A stretch of DNA of 64,000 nucleotides from Bacillus sp. 522_BSPC (GCF_001076885.1 NZ_JVDT01000084.1:48881-112880), one strand, 5' to 3'. Positions 21,902 through 32,371 are shown, counted from the stretch's first letter. Notes: a model not told the origin generated them from the letters alone. Translations and numbers: made by a program.

Positions 21902-22267
21902 ATGAGTCTAAGACCAAATCGTGTTGGTGAACAAATGAAGAAGGAATTGGGCGAGATTATTACTCGTAAGATAAAAGATCCTCGCATCGGCTTTGTAACC
22001 GTTACAGATGTTAACGTTACAGGTGACCTTCAACAAGCAACTGTGTATATTTCCGTACTTGGCGATGAGGAACAACGTGAAAATACACTAAAAGGATTAG
22101 CAAAAGCGAAAGGTTTTATCCGTTCAGAGATTGGACAACGCATTCGTTTACGCAAAACTCCTGAGATTACTTTTGAATTTGATGAGTCGATAGATTACGG
22201 AAATAGAATTGATACATTATTGCATCAAATCGCAAAAGAAAATCCGTCTAGCAACGACGAAAGATAA
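21902..22267 (+). CDS. rbfA: 30S ribosome-binding factor A
   Basis: RbfA is a cold-shock-linked assembly factor that binds the 30S neck during 16S rRNA maturation. The 121-residue protein has the KH-like fold with [38 protein letters not shown] and [21 protein letters not shown] 21902 is chosen because TGAGGTGAA lies 7 bases upstream; a GTG at 21890 overlaps that SD. A terminator and a repeat element separate it from truB. Confidence 0.95.
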   Translation: MSLRPNRVGEQMKKELGEIITRKIKDPRIGFVTVTDVNVTGDLQQATVYISVLGDEEQRENTLKGLAKAKGFIRSEIGQRIRLRKTPEITFEFDESIDYGNRIDTLLHQIAKENPSSNDER

Positions 22268-22285
22268 GATGTAAAAATAAGTATG

Positions 22286-22340
22286 CTCCTATCGGACTTT
22301 TTCCATGATGGTTATGGATATGGACGATAGGAGTTTTTTT
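22286..22340 (+). terminator. Terminator after rbfA
   Basis: CTCCTATCG pairs with CGATAGGAG across a 25-nt loop, which itself contains a CCATGATGGTTATGG foldback, and is followed by seven T. It suggests truB-ribF has at least partly separate transcription. Confidence 0.85.
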
Positions 22341-22378
22341 ATAGAGGCTTAAATAAAGTTAACTTTCGAACAAAGCGC

Positions 22379-22495
22379 GTTGATTTCCGTTACAGGAACT
22401 TGCTTTCCGCGGGGAGGGATGAGAGCCTCCTCGGCTTTGCCTGCGGGTCTCTTATTTCCCTCATCTCCCGCAGGAGTCAAGTTCCCTCAATCAAC
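22379..22495. repeat. Dispersed imperfect palindromic repeat, copy B
   Basis: A 117-bp imperfect palindrome bounded by GTTGATT (22379-22385) and AATCAAC (22489-22495). The inner arms GGAACTTG(CT)TTCCGCGGG and CCCGCAGGAGTCAAGTTCC pair across GAGCCTCCTCGGCTTTGCCTGC-type sequence. It is higher in GC than its surroundings. On the opposite strand it aligns with the element at 4684-4820. No reading frame is present. It occupies most of the rbfA-truB gap. Confidence 0.75.
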
Positions 22496-22584
22496 TCAGA
22501 ATTTTAAATGACATTACAAGTAAAGAGCAAGATCTATTTTCGCATTAATTATTTAAATTTATAAATGAATAAAGGATGAGGTAT

Positions 22585-23502
22585 ATGGAAGGGATTTTAC
22601 CGTTATGGAAGCCGAAGGGGCTTACTTCGCATGATTGTGTTTTTCGTTTGCGAAAGATATTACATATGAAGAGGATTGGTCATACTGGCACACTCGATCC
22701 AGATGTAACAGGGGTATTGCCGATTTGTTTAGGAAGAGCGACGAAAGTAGCGGAATATATAACAGATGCTGGCAAAGAATACGTAGGAGAAGTAACGATA
22801 GGCTACTCTACTACTACAGAAGACCGTTCTGGAGAAAAGGTAGAGGAAAAGGAAGTAACAGAAACGATTACGAGAGAAAGAATCGAGGCAATATTACAAG
22901 AATTAACAGGGACAATTACGCAAACACCGCCAATGTATTCTGCCGTAAAAGTAAATGGAAAAAGGCTTTATGAATATGCAAGACAAGGATTAGTGATTGA
23001 ACGACCTTCAAGACAAGTGACTATTTATTCTTTAGAATTAATAGAAGAATGGAAAGAATTAAAGGGTGATATCGTATCCTTTCGATTTAAAGTAAGCTGC
23101 AGTAAAGGAACATATATCAGAACGCTCGCTGTGATGATTGGAGAAAAATTAGGGTATCCTGCCCATATGTCAGACTTAAGTCGAACACGTTCTGCAACAT
23201 TTACGGAAAAAGAATGTGTGACCTTTGAAGAGCTTGAAGAATATGTAGAAAAAGGGATTGTTGATAAGCTTATTTATCCGATTGAAGACGCGCTTTTACA
23301 TTTGCCGAAATATGAAATAAATGATACATTAGCAATGAAGGTACGAAACGGAACGGTATTAGAAACTCCTGCTCATTTAGTAGAAGAACAGGAGCCAATT
23401 GTCATTCAAACAACAACAGGTGAAGCGTTAGCTATCTATGTTCAGCATCCAACAAAAAATGGTTTAATAAAACCGTCAAAAATATTGAAAATTTTGGAAT
23501 AG
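22585..23502 (+). CDS. truB: tRNA pseudouridine-55 synthase
   Basis: TruB converts U55 in the T loop of tRNAs to pseudouridine. The 305-residue protein begins MEGILPLWKPKGLTSHDCV, with the catalytic Asp in HTGTLDPDVTGVLP (Asp38), KEYVGEVTIGYST, and the C-terminal PUA-like domain. ATG 22585 lies 8 bases after AAAGGATGAGG; an ATG at 22576 overlaps it. ribF follows, as in B. subtilis. Confidence 0.97.
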   Translation: MEGILPLWKPKGLTSHDCVFRLRKILHMKRIGHTGTLDPDVTGVLPICLGRATKVAEYITDAGKEYVGEVTIGYSTTTEDRSGEKVEEKEVTETITRERIEAILQELTGTITQTPPMYSAVKVNGKRLYEYARQGLVIERPSRQVTIYSLELIEEWKELKGDIVSFRFKVSCSKGTYIRTLAVMIGEKLGYPAHMSDLSRTRSATFTEKECVTFEELEEYVEKGIVDKLIYPIEDALLHLPKYEINDTLAMKVRNGTVLETPAHLVEEQEPIVIQTTTGEALAIYVQHPTKNGLIKPSKILKILE

Positions 23503-23580
23503 TGAATAATGCGTCGTACACCTTGAAACAGTGTGACAAAAGGGATAAAGAAATTAGAGCTAGAAAAGGTGAGTAGCGTA

Positions 23581-24528
23581 GTGAAAATAGTTAGAATTAA
23601 TCATTCAGAACGAAATAAAGAGCAAGATTATCCGCCAATTTCCATTGCGTTAGGTTCTTTTGATGGTGTACATCTTGGTCACCAAAAAGTAATCGGAGAA
23701 GCAAAAAATATAGCAGATCAAAATGGATGGAGCAGTGCTGTTATGACGTTCGATCCCCATCCTTCTATCGTGCTAGGTGGAAAAACGAAAAAAGTAGAGT
23801 ATTTAACCTCTTTTGAATCCAAAGTGGAAGAATTAGCAAAATTAGGAATTGATTATTTATTCATTGTTGATTTCACTATTGAATTTGCTAGTTTGCCACC
23901 GCAAGAATTCGTAGATACGTATTTAATTGACTTAAATGTGAAGCATGTTGTAGCAGGTTTTGATTATACTTATGGCAAGAAAGCTCAAGGAACGGCTGGA
24001 ACACTTTCGGAACATTCACGAGGTAAATATGAAACAACCATTATTGGAAAAGAAACCATTGGGGGAGAGAAAGTAAGTTCCACATTGATTCGTTCCCTTA
24101 TTAATAATGGAGATATGGAAAAAGTTCCTTCCCTATTAGGCAGATATTATACGATAAAAGGCACTGTCATTCATGGCGATAAGCGGGGAAGAACAATCGG
24201 TTTTCCTACAGCAAACGTAAAGCAAGCAAGTGATGTTATTTTGCCACCACTTGGTGTATATGCGGTCCGATTATTAGTAAATGGAAAGTGGTATGAAGGG
24301 GTATGTAATTTAGGCACAAAACCAACCTTCACTCCAGAAGAGAAAACAGCCAGCATTGAAGTCCATATTTTCGATTTCCATCAAGACATCTATGGACATT
24401 CCGTAACAGTAGAATGGCATAAACGAATCAGAAGTGAACAAAAATTCAATGGAATCGATGAACTAGTAGCCCAAATAGAAAAAGACAAGCAAACGGCATT
24501 ACAATATTTTTATGATAACGCACAATAA
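23581..24528 (+). CDS. ribF: Bifunctional riboflavin kinase/FAD synthetase
   Basis: This enzyme turns riboflavin into FMN and then FAD. The N-terminal FAD synthetase (nucleotidyltransferase) domain has GSFDGVHLGHQKVI and TFDPHPS; the C-terminal flavokinase domain has HGDKRGRTIGFPTANV and the SIEVHIFDF/IRSEQKFNG tail. GTG 23581 (MKIVRINHSERN, 315 residues) is chosen because AAAAGGTGAG lies upstream, though the frame is open back to 23533. In B. subtilis the gene is called ribC/ribF. Confidence 0.96.
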   Translation: MKIVRINHSERNKEQDYPPISIALGSFDGVHLGHQKVIGEAKNIADQNGWSSAVMTFDPHPSIVLGGKTKKVEYLTSFESKVEELAKLGIDYLFIVDFTIEFASLPPQEFVDTYLIDLNVKHVVAGFDYTYGKKAQGTAGTLSEHSRGKYETTIIGKETIGGEKVSSTLIRSLINNGDMEKVPSLLGRYYTIKGTVIHGDKRGRTIGFPTANVKQASDVILPPLGVYAVRLLVNGKWYEGVCNLGTKPTFTPEEKTASIEVHIFDFHQDIYGHSVTVEWHKRIRSEQKFNGIDELVAQIEKDKQTALQYFYDNAQ

Positions 24529-25114
<586 letters not shown>

Positions 25115-25115
25115 T

Positions 25116-25147
25116 TAAAAAAGCGGGATATTTTTCCCGCTTTTTTA
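25116..25147 (+). terminator. Rho-independent terminator after rpsO
   Basis: AAAAAAGCGGGA pairs with TCCCGCTTTTTT around TATTTT, ending in a T run. It separates rpsO from pnp. Confidence 0.92.
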
Positions 25148-25343
25148 TTGTAAATAAATGCGAATCTAACATATGGTTTCTATAGATTACATAAATTAAT
25201 TTCGTTTTTTAGTTACATAAAATGTGTATACTAGTAGAAGAGAAAATTTAAAGGTAGTATTCTTTATTTTATAAAATAGTAGGTTTTAGGTAGTATTTAA
25301 CCGGAAACCTCCATGAAGTGAATGAGTAGAGAGGGGTTTATGA

Positions 25344-27464
25344 ATGGGACAAGATAAGCATGTCTATTCCATTGACTGGGCTGGAAGAAAGCTTACAGTC
25401 GAAATTGGACAATTAGCAAAACAAGCAAATGGCGCAGTACTTGTACGATATGGTGATACTGCTGTATTAAGCACAGCGACTGCTTCAAAAGAACCGAAAA
25501 ACTTAGACTTCTTTCCATTAACAGTAAACTATGAAGAACGCCTATATGCAGTTGGTAAAATCCCAGGTGGCTTTATAAAAAGAGAAGGACGTCCAAGCGA
25601 AAGAGCGATTCTTGCAAGCCGTTTAATCGACAGACCGATTCGACCATTATTTGCTGATGGCTTCCGTAATGAAGTGCAAGTAGTCAGCATGGTTATGAGT
25701 GTGGATCAAGATTGTACATCTGAAATGGCAGCAATGTTTGGGTCATCACTCGCATTATCTGTTTCTGACATACCATTTGGCGGTCCAATCGCTGGTGTAT
25801 ATGTTGGAAGAATCGATGGCGAATTTGTAATCAATCCTACAGTAGAACAAGCAGAGAAAAGTGATATTAATCTTGCTGTTGCAGGTACAAAGGATGCAAT
25901 CAACATGGTTGAGGCTGGTGCAGATGAAGTGCCAGAAGAAGTAATGCTTGAAGCAATTATGTTTGGTCATGATGAAATTAAACGTCTAATTGCTTTCCAA
26001 GAAAAAATTGCTGAAGAGATTGGCAAAGAGAAAACGGAAGTTGTTCTATACGAATTGGATAAAGACATCGAAGCAGATGTGCGCGCATTATGTGAAAACG
26101 AAATGCTAGAAGCCATTCGAGTACAAGAAAAGCATGCTCGTGAAGCAGCTATTAAAGTGGTAAAAGATTCTGTTATTGCAAAGTATGAAGCAGAAGAAAC
26201 AGAAGAAGAAGAATTAAAGCAAGTGAAAGCAATTTTAGATAAATTAGTGAAAAATGAAGTTCGCCGTTTAATTACGGAAGATAAAGTTCGCCCAGACGGA
26301 CGTGGATTAGAAGAAATCCGCCCACTATCTTCAGAAGTTCATTTATTACCAAGAACACATGGTTCTGGTCTGTTCACTCGTGGACAAACGCAAGCATTAA
26401 GCATTTGTACATTAGGTGCTCTAGGAGACGTACAAATCTTGGACGGTCTTGGAGTAGAAGAAGAAAAACGGTTTATGCATCACTATAATTTCCCTAACTT
26501 CAGTGTTGGTGAAACAGGACCAATGCGTGGACCTGGACGAAGAGAAATCGGCCATGGCGCACTAGGGGAAAGAGCCTTAGAACCGATCATTCCTTCTGAA
26601 AAAGACTTCCCATATACTATTCGACTTGTATCAGAAGTATTAGAATCCAATGGTTCTACTTCACAAGCTAGTATTTGTGCAAGTACGCTTGCTATGATGG
26701 ATGCTGGGGTGCCAATTAAAGCACCAGTTGCAGGTATTGCAATGGGTCTGATTAAATCTAGTGAACACTACAGTATTTTAACAGACATACAAGGAATGGA
26801 AGATCATTTAGGAGATATGGACTTTAAAGTTGCTGGTACTTCTAAAGGGGTTACAGCACTTCAAATGGATATTAAAATTGATGGACTATCTCGTGAAATT
26901 TTAGAAGAGGCATTACAGCAAGCAAAAATTGGTCGTATGCAAATTTTAGAATCCATGATGGCAACAATCAATACTCCTAGAGAATCTTTATCTTCTTATG
27001 CGCCAAAAATCTTAATGATGTCTATTAACCCAGACAAAATTCGCGATGTAATTGGACCAAGTGGTAAACAAATCAATAAAATCATTGAAGAAACTGGAGT
27101 TAAAATTGATATCGAGCAAGATGGTACAGTATTCATTTCTTCTATTGATGATGAAATGAATAACAAAGCAAAACAAATTATTGAAGATATTGTTCGTGAA
27201 GTAGTTGTCGGACAAATGTATCTTGGCAAAGTAAAACGAATCGAGAAATTCGGTGCATTCGTTGAAATCTTTAACGGAAAAGACGGCCTTGTTCATATTT
27301 CTGAGCTTGCTGAAGAAAGAATTGGCAAAGTAGAAGACGTCGTAGCAATTGGTGATGAAATCCTTGTGAAAGTAACAGAAATTGATAAACAAGGAAGAGT
27401 TAACTTATCACGCAAAGCGGTTTTAAAAGAACAAAAAGAACAAGCTGAGAATGCTAAAAACTAA
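25344..27464 (+). CDS. pnp: Polyribonucleotide nucleotidyltransferase (PNPase)
   Basis: PNPase degrades RNA 3'-5' by phosphorolysis and is a main exonuclease for mRNA decay in Bacillus. The 706 residues carry two RNase PH-like domains (first [17 protein letters not shown]; second [16 protein letters not shown] to [10 protein letters not shown]), then a KH domain ([17 protein letters not shown]) and an S1 domain ([20 protein letters not shown]). It acts with RNase Y and RNase J, both also in this window. The SD is AGAGGGG. An AT-rich -10 (TATACT) lies around 25230. Confidence 0.98.
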   Translation: MGQDKHVYSIDWAGRKLTVEIGQLAKQANGAVLVRYGDTAVLSTATASKEPKNLDFFPLTVNYEERLYAVGKIPGGFIKREGRPSERAILASRLIDRPIRPLFADGFRNEVQVVSMVMSVDQDCTSEMAAMFGSSLALSVSDIPFGGPIAGVYVGRIDGEFVINPTVEQAEKSDINLAVAGTKDAINMVEAGADEVPEEVMLEAIMFGHDEIKRLIAFQEKIAEEIGKEKTEVVLYELDKDIEADVRALCENEMLEAIRVQEKHAREAAIKVVKDSVIAKYEAEETEEEELKQVKAILDKLVKNEVRRLITEDKVRPDGRGLEEIRPLSSEVHLLPRTHGSGLFTRGQTQALSICTLGALGDVQILDGLGVEEEKRFMHHYNFPNFSVGETGPMRGPGRREIGHGALGERALEPIIPSEKDFPYTIRLVSEVLESNGSTSQASICASTLAMMDAGVPIKAPVAGIAMGLIKSSEHYSILTDIQGMEDHLGDMDFKVAGTSKGVTALQMDIKIDGLSREILEEALQQAKIGRMQILESMMATINTPRESLSSYAPKILMMSINPDKIRDVIGPSGKQINKIIEETGVKIDIEQDGTVFISSIDDEMNNKAKQIIEDIVREVVVGQMYLGKVKRIEKFGAFVEIFNGKDGLVHISELAEERIGKVEDVVAIGDEILVKVTEIDKQGRVNLSRKAVLKEQKEQAENAKN

Positions 27465-27477
27465 CTAAATAACAAAA

Positions 27478-27544
27478 AGAAAAAGATGACTTTGATAAAA
27501 GCTGTTAATGGTTTAACAGATATTTTATCAAGTCATCTTTTTTG
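27478..27544 (+). terminator. Long hairpin terminator after pnp
   Basis: AAAAAGATGACTTTGATAAAA pairs with TTTTATCAAGTCATCTTTTTT (one bulged T), and an inner CTGTTAA/TTAACAG helix tops the stem. It gives a clean end to the pnp transcript. Confidence 0.92.
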
Positions 27545-27660
27545 TGGAATGAAATGATTCATCTTGAACCAAAATAAAAAATAAGGATAAGCAATGTCCA
27601 TATTTCTGCGTTCTACCTTGTCCTTGATTATCATATTGTAATAACTAGGGGGGGAAGGTG

Positions 27661-28617
27661 ATGAAGAAAATAGTTTCACTAGTAGGGATTGTTGTTGTCT
27701 CTTGGTTTTTAGTTAATAATCCTTTAGCAGATACATATGTTAGCACCTTGCAAGAAAAATCAGTAACCGTAACAGCAAATGGTTCCTTATACACAACTAT
27801 TAGTGAAAAAGCAAAAGAGTTTGAAAAAGCACCAATAGATGCAAAGTTAGATCCAGTATGGAAAGCAATTCCTGGATTAAACGGGCTAAAGGTCGATATA
27901 GATGCATCATATAAAAATATGAAAAAAGAGAAGAAATTCAATGAACAAAAATTAGTTTTCCAACAAGTGAAACCAGAAATTACTTTAGCTGATTTGCCGC
28001 CTGCTCCTATTTATAAAGGAAATCCAGACAAAGAGACAGTTAGTTTTATTATAAATGTAGCATGGGGCAATGAATTTTTGCCTGATATTCTAGCTACCTT
28101 GAAAAAACATCATGTGAAGGCTAGTTTTTTCTTAGAGGGTAGATGGGTTCAAAAAAACCCAGATCTTGCAAAAATGATTGCAGAAGCTGGGCATGAAATC
28201 GGAAATCATTCCTATACACATCCTGATATGAGTAAAATTAGTAGCAGCAAAATTCATGAGGAAATAGTTAAAACAAATGATGTGATAGAAGCAACAACAG
28301 GAGAGCAAGTCACGTTGTTAGCACCACCAAGCGGATATTTTAATAATGAAGTAGTAAAGATTGCAGATCAGCAGAAGTTGAAAACAGTAATATGGTCTGT
28401 AGATACAATCGATTGGCAAAAACCAAGCCCAGATACATTGCTTAATCGAGTTCTTGCAAAAATCCATAATGGGGCACTTATCCTCATGCACCCTACAGAA
28501 GTAACGACAAATAGTCTCGAGCGATTAATTATTGAAATTGAGAATAAAGGGTATAAAATTGATACGGTTAGTGACATGCTTAGTGAGGAGCGGGAAAGCT
28601 ATAATACAAAAAAATAG
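27661..28617 (+). CDS. ylxY: YlxY, polysaccharide deacetylase-like exported protein
   Basis: 318 residues. The N-terminal hydrophobic segment (IVSLVGIVVVSWFLVNN) acts as a signal or anchor. The NodB-like domain starts near residue 125. The usual TFDDG aspartates are replaced by NVAWGN, while the HxxxH part is kept (GHEIGNHSYTHPD). The same replacement occurs in B. subtilis YlxY as I recall it, so classical deacetylase activity is doubtful. It sits between pnp and mlpA as in B. subtilis, where a sporulation link has been suggested. ATG 27661 follows GGGGGAAGGTG. Confidence 0.9.
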   Translation: MKKIVSLVGIVVVSWFLVNNPLADTYVSTLQEKSVTVTANGSLYTTISEKAKEFEKAPIDAKLDPVWKAIPGLNGLKVDIDASYKNMKKEKKFNEQKLVFQQVKPEITLADLPPAPIYKGNPDKETVSFIINVAWGNEFLPDILATLKKHHVKASFFLEGRWVQKNPDLAKMIAEAGHEIGNHSYTHPDMSKISSSKIHEEIVKTNDVIEATTGEQVTLLAPPSGYFNNEVVKIADQQKLKTVIWSVDTIDWQKPSPDTLLNRVLAKIHNGALILMHPTEVTTNSLERLIIEIENKGYKIDTVSDMLSEERESYNTKK

Positions 28618-28627
28618 TAGTTCCATC

Positions 28628-28652
28628 CATCTTATAGTATTCTATAAGATGA
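28628..28652 (+). terminator. Hairpin after ylxY
   Basis: CATCTTATA pairs with TATAAGATG across GTATTC. The following bases are A/T-rich rather than a T run, so termination strength is uncertain. Confidence 0.45.
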
Positions 28653-28670
28653 AATGTATTTTAAATGCTG

Positions 28671-28770
28671 TTGCTTTATTTTTATGAAGGCTTGAATTAA
28701 TGGATGTGTAAGGAATAGTTTCTTCGGGAATGAAGGAAATGGGAGCGGCGCCAGTAAAGCGGAAATCAAC
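28671..28770. repeat. Probable decayed copy of the dispersed palindromic repeat
   Basis: The right end reads AAGCGGAAATCAAC, the same terminus as copy A, and the interior has TTCTTCGGGAA and GGGAGCGGCGCC, resembling TTCTGCGGGA and GGAGGCGCTCC of that copy. The left end is poorly preserved. The rest of the 28618-28961 gap shows no gene; a 60-codon frame here is mostly repeat sequence. Confidence 0.35.
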
Positions 28771-28961
28771 AGGGAGCATACGAAAAGTAAAAATAACATA
28801 CTTATCTTCTCTTCATACGGGAATGAAACGTTATTCATCTTTTAAACCTTCCTATGTTATGATTATAATCAAACAATGTTTTGGAAAAAATAAGAGGAAT
28901 AAGATATACTAGCAGTCGCAGCTATATTTAACAACTTGGTAGAAGAACAGGAGGAACATAA

Positions 28962-30200
28962 TTGATCAAAAGATATACTTGCCAAAATGGAGTAAGAATA
29001 GTATTGGAAAACATTCCAACCGTTCGCTCTGTAGCTATTGGCGTATGGATAGGAACAGGATCACGGAAAGAGGATGAAAAAAATAATGGTGTATCCCATT
29101 TTTTAGAGCATATGTTTTTTAAAGGAACAAAAACACGTAGTGCAAGAGAAATAGCAGAATCATTTGACAGTATTGGTGGTCAAGTAAATGCTTTTACTTC
29201 AAAGGAATATACTTGCTATTATGCAAAGGTGTTGGATACACATGCTGATATGGCATTAGAAGTGTTAGCAGACATGTATTTTAACTCAACTTTTGATGAA
29301 GAAGAGTTAAAGAAAGAGAAAAATGTTGTATATGAAGAGATTAAGATGTATGATGATACACCAGATGATATTGTCCATGATTTATTAAGTCAGGCAATCT
29401 ATGATAAACATCCATTAGGCTATCCAATTTTAGGTACAGAAGAGACGCTTGCTACCTTTAATGGAGATACGTTAAGAGAATATATGTTTAATCATTATAC
29501 ACCAGATAATACAGTTATTTCGATTGCTGGAAATATTACAGATACATTTATTTCCCAGGTAGAGAAGTATTTTGGAACATATGAAGCGGGTAAATCAGAA
29601 ATAGAAATTGTGAAACCTTCTTTCCATGCCAATAATTTTTCTCGAAAAAAGGAAACAGAGCAAGCCCATCTATGCCTAGGCTTTAATGGATTACAAGTGG
29701 GCGATGAGAAAATGTATACACTTGTTTCCTTAAACAATATTCTCGGTGGTAGTATGAGCAGTAGACTGTTCCAAGATGTTCGTGAGCAAAAAGGCTTAGC
29801 TTACTCGGTTTTCTCTTATCATTCTGCATACCAAGATAGCGGGATTGTAACAATATATGGCGGTACAGGAGCAAAACAGCTAGATGAACTATTTGATACG
29901 ATTCAAAGTACGCTTGCTACCTTGAAAAAAGAAGGAATTACTGAAAAGGAGCTTCTAAATAGTAAGGAGCAATTGAAAGGTAGCTTAATGCTAAGTTTAG
30001 AGAGTACAAATAGCCGAATGAGCAGAAATGGCAAAAACGAATTATTATTAGGTAAACATCGTTCCTTGGATGATATTATTGCTGATATAGACCGAGTTAC
30101 GAAAGCGGATGTCGATCAAATGGCAAAAGATATTTTCACTGACACATTCTCTGTGTCTTTAATCAGCCCAGACGGACAACTGCCAAAACCACTTCAATAA
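28962..30200 (+). CDS. mlpA: M16 family zinc protease MlpA (YmxG)
   Basis: A pitrilysin/insulinase-type peptidase of 412 residues. The inverted zinc motif HFLEH occupies residues 46-50, with the distal Glu in VVYEEIKMYDD. The C-terminal domain carries the substrate-closing RxxxG-Y region (QKGLAYSVFSYHS). TTG 28962 is preceded by ACAGGAGGAAC. It is one of three M16-type proteins in the window; unlike YmfF it has the full zinc site. The ymxH gene that follows in B. subtilis is not seen. Confidence 0.95.
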   Translation: MIKRYTCQNGVRIVLENIPTVRSVAIGVWIGTGSRKEDEKNNGVSHFLEHMFFKGTKTRSAREIAESFDSIGGQVNAFTSKEYTCYYAKVLDTHADMALEVLADMYFNSTFDEEELKKEKNVVYEEIKMYDDTPDDIVHDLLSQAIYDKHPLGYPILGTEETLATFNGDTLREYMFNHYTPDNTVISIAGNITDTFISQVEKYFGTYEAGKSEIEIVKPSFHANNFSRKKETEQAHLCLGFNGLQVGDEKMYTLVSLNNILGGSMSSRLFQDVREQKGLAYSVFSYHSAYQDSGIVTIYGGTGAKQLDELFDTIQSTLATLKKEGITEKELLNSKEQLKGSLMLSLESTNSRMSRNGKNELLLGKHRSLDDIIADIDRVTKADVDQMAKDIFTDTFSVSLISPDGQLPKPLQ

Positions 30201-30221
30201 ATGGCACTACATATATAAAAT

Positions 30222-30266
30222 AAAAACTAGGAAACAGAATTTATTTCTGTATTCCTAGTTTTTTTG
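30222..30266 (+). terminator. Rho-independent terminator after mlpA
   Basis: AAAAACTAGGAA pairs with TTCCTAGTTTTT and an inner ACAGAA/TTCTGT helix, with a T run at the end. Confidence 0.92.
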
Positions 30267-30667
30267 TGCCCCTACCTTTGAACTAGTAGATTGCTTTCTA
30301 CAACGAAATGATGGCATTGTTTCGTTTTGTCCTCCATTCTATCCGCTTTTACAACTTCCCGTGGGTAACTTATTTTATGAAGGTAATGAAGAACAGAAAG
30401 ATAAAGGGATGCATAAATCGAATTAGATGAGAAATTTTGAAGTAAAAAAGGCTTTTAAGTAGCGGACGCTCGAGCTAGTTCGATTAGAAACTAGGACAGG
30501 AAGGTTACGAAGCTTTCCCTTCTTAGTTAGTTGTTCTAAATAAAGAAGAAATCCTTCTTATTGAGGAATTCCTCGAAACTACTCACCTAATAATATGTAA
30601 TCACATAAGATGTTGAAGTAGCGAGCTATGAAAATAGGATCTTTAAAAAAAAGAAGGTGAAATATTC
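30267..30667 (+). promoter_or_regulatory. dpaA upstream region with sigma-K-like promoter
   Basis: In this gap I see no gene. At 30583-30587 TCACC fits the sigma-K -35 (HMACM), and 16 bases downstream CATAAGATG (30604-30612) fits the -10 (CATAnnnTA) in all but the last base. Dipicolinate synthase is known to be made in the mother cell under sigma-K. An imperfect stem between AACTAGGACAGGAAGG and CCCTTCTTAGTT lies around 30488-30528 and has no T run. Confidence 0.55.
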
Positions 30668-31564
30668 ATGCTGAAAGGGATGAAAATCGCGGTTATCGGC
30701 GGTGATGCAAGGCAGCTAGAAATTGTTCGCAAGTTAACCGAACAAGAGGCAATCCTTTCATTAATTGGGTTCGAGCAGTTAGACCATGCATTCACCGGAG
30801 CTACAAAAGAAAAAATCGATAACGTAGATTTTTCGAAAATAGATGCTATTATCTTACCCGTTAAAGGTACCGATTTAAATGGGCAAGTTGATACAATCTT
30901 TTCGAACGAAAAGGTTTTTTTAACAAAAGAAATACTAGAAAAAACCCCAGAGCATTGCACCGTATATTCAGGAATAACGAATGAATATTTAAATTTGCTA
31001 ATTAAAGAAACAAACCGAAAACTCGTTCAATTATTTGATCGAGATGATGTAGCAATATTAAATTCCATTCCAACAGTAGAAGGTACGATTATGATGGCAA
31101 TCCAACATACAGATACAACGATTCATGGTTCTAAAGTAATCGTGCTAGGGCTAGGACGTGTAGGAATGAGTGTTGCTCGAACTTTCCACGCATTAGGTGC
31201 GAAAGTAAAGGTTGCAGCTAATCAAAGTGAACATATTGCACGCATTATAGAAATGGGATTAAGCCCTGTACATTTAGATGATTTACAAATCGCGGTGGAA
31301 GAGATCGATATATGTATCAATACGATTCCCCATCTTGTCGTAACTTCTGATGTCATTGAAAAAATGCCTCTACACACTTTGGTGCTCGATTTGGCATCTA
31401 AACCAGGTGGAACGGATTTTCAATATGCAGAAAAAAGAGGGGTTAAGGCATTACTTGCACCAAGTTTACCAGGAATTGTAGCCCCGAAAACAGCAGGGAA
31501 TATACTCGCAGATGTCTTAGCTCAATTACTTGCTGATCAACCGCAACAAGGAAAGGAGAAATAA
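30668..31564 (+). CDS. dpaA: Dipicolinate synthase subunit A
   Basis: DpaA (SpoVFA) with DpaB makes dipicolinic acid from the lysine-pathway intermediate dihydroxy-tetrahydrodipicolinate in the mother cell during sporulation. The 298-residue protein has an N-terminal domain (MKIAVIGGDARQLEIVRKL) and a Rossmann NADP-binding domain with VLGLGRVGMSVARTFHALGA near 155-178. The SD is AAGAAGGTG. Two bases separate it from dpaB, so they are one operon, upstream of asd-dapG-dapA, which supply its substrate. Confidence 0.97.
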   Translation: MLKGMKIAVIGGDARQLEIVRKLTEQEAILSLIGFEQLDHAFTGATKEKIDNVDFSKIDAIILPVKGTDLNGQVDTIFSNEKVFLTKEILEKTPEHCTVYSGITNEYLNLLIKETNRKLVQLFDRDDVAILNSIPTVEGTIMMAIQHTDTTIHGSKVIVLGLGRVGMSVARTFHALGAKVKVAANQSEHIARIIEMGLSPVHLDDLQIAVEEIDICINTIPHLVVTSDVIEKMPLHTLVLDLASKPGGTDFQYAEKRGVKALLAPSLPGIVAPKTAGNILADVLAQLLADQPQQGKEK

Positions 31565-31566
31565 GC

Positions 31567-32163
31567 ATGAGTAGTTTACAAGGAAAAAGAATAGGATTTG
31601 GAATTTCAGGATCCCACTGCACATATGCAGAAGTAGTACCACAGGTAGAAAAATTAGTATCACTTGGCGCAGAAGTAGTACCAGTTGTCACAGGAAATGT
31701 TAAAAATACAGATACTCGTTTCGGCAAGGGGAAGGATTGGGTTAGCAAAGTAGAAGAAATAACTGGGCAGCCAATAATCGATAGCATCGTAGCAGCAGAG
31801 CCTCTTGGACCGAAAGCACCACTCGATTGTATGGTAATCGCTCCATTAACAGGAAATAGCATGAGCAAATTTGCTAATGCTATGACAGACAATGCAGTAC
31901 TAATGGCAGCTAAAGCTACATTAAGAAATCAAAAACCAGTTGTGTTAGGAATATCAACAAATGATGCATTAGGATTAAACGGCATGAATCTTATGCGCTT
32001 GATGGCAACAAAGAATATTTTCTTTATCCCATTTGGTCAGGATGATCCAGAAAAAAAACCAAATTCCATGGTAGCAAGAATGTCTATGCTTGCAGAAACA
32101 ATTGAAGCAGCATTAGAATATAAACAGATTCAGCCAGTAATTGTAGAGAAATATTTAGATTAA
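31567..32163 (+). CDS. dpaB: Dipicolinate synthase subunit B
   Basis: DpaB (SpoVFB) is the flavoprotein-like subunit of dipicolinate synthase. The 198 residues show the flavoprotein fold beginning GKRIGFGISGSHCTY and the MVIAPLTGNSMSKFANAMTD region typical of the phosphopantothenoylcysteine decarboxylase-like family. SD AAAGGAG lies at the end of dpaA. A terminator follows. Confidence 0.97.
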   Translation: MSSLQGKRIGFGISGSHCTYAEVVPQVEKLVSLGAEVVPVVTGNVKNTDTRFGKGKDWVSKVEEITGQPIIDSIVAAEPLGPKAPLDCMVIAPLTGNSMSKFANAMTDNAVLMAAKATLRNQKPVVLGISTNDALGLNGMNLMRLMATKNIFFIPFGQDDPEKKPNSMVARMSMLAETIEAALEYKQIQPVIVEKYLD

Positions 32164-32181
32164 CGAGTGTTTTTTTATAAT

Positions 32182-32246
32182 CACCGATAAAACAAGGCGC
32201 TTTTTGTAATCCAATTGGAGCTCTTTAGCGCCAATCGGTGTTTTTT
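32182..32246 (+). terminator. Terminator after dpaB
   Basis: CACCGAT and GGCGC (32182-32200) pair with GCGCC and ATCGGTG (32228-32240), followed by TTTTTT. It isolates the sporulation operon from the vegetative asd-dapG-dapA group. Confidence 0.85.
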
Positions 32247-32371
32247 GAAAGAATCTGATAAAAGTTTCTTTTATTGCTGCTTGAATATGTTAAAATAGAT
32301 AATATTATTTAAGGCGGTGCATGACGCTAGCCTATGATTATTAGAGAAAGCCTTTGGAAGGAGAACCATTA

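Noticed and set aside
22635..22973. 112-codon + strand frame inside truB
   Set aside because: It is an alternative frame of truB, whose catalytic motif and length are normal.
28730..28912. 60-codon frame between ylxY and mlpA
   Set aside because: It runs through a decayed repeat element, has no convincing ribosome binding site and no recognisable protein pattern.
31443..31892. 149-codon frame on the minus strand
   Set aside because: It spans the dpaA-dpaB junction on the other strand and has no recognisable domain.
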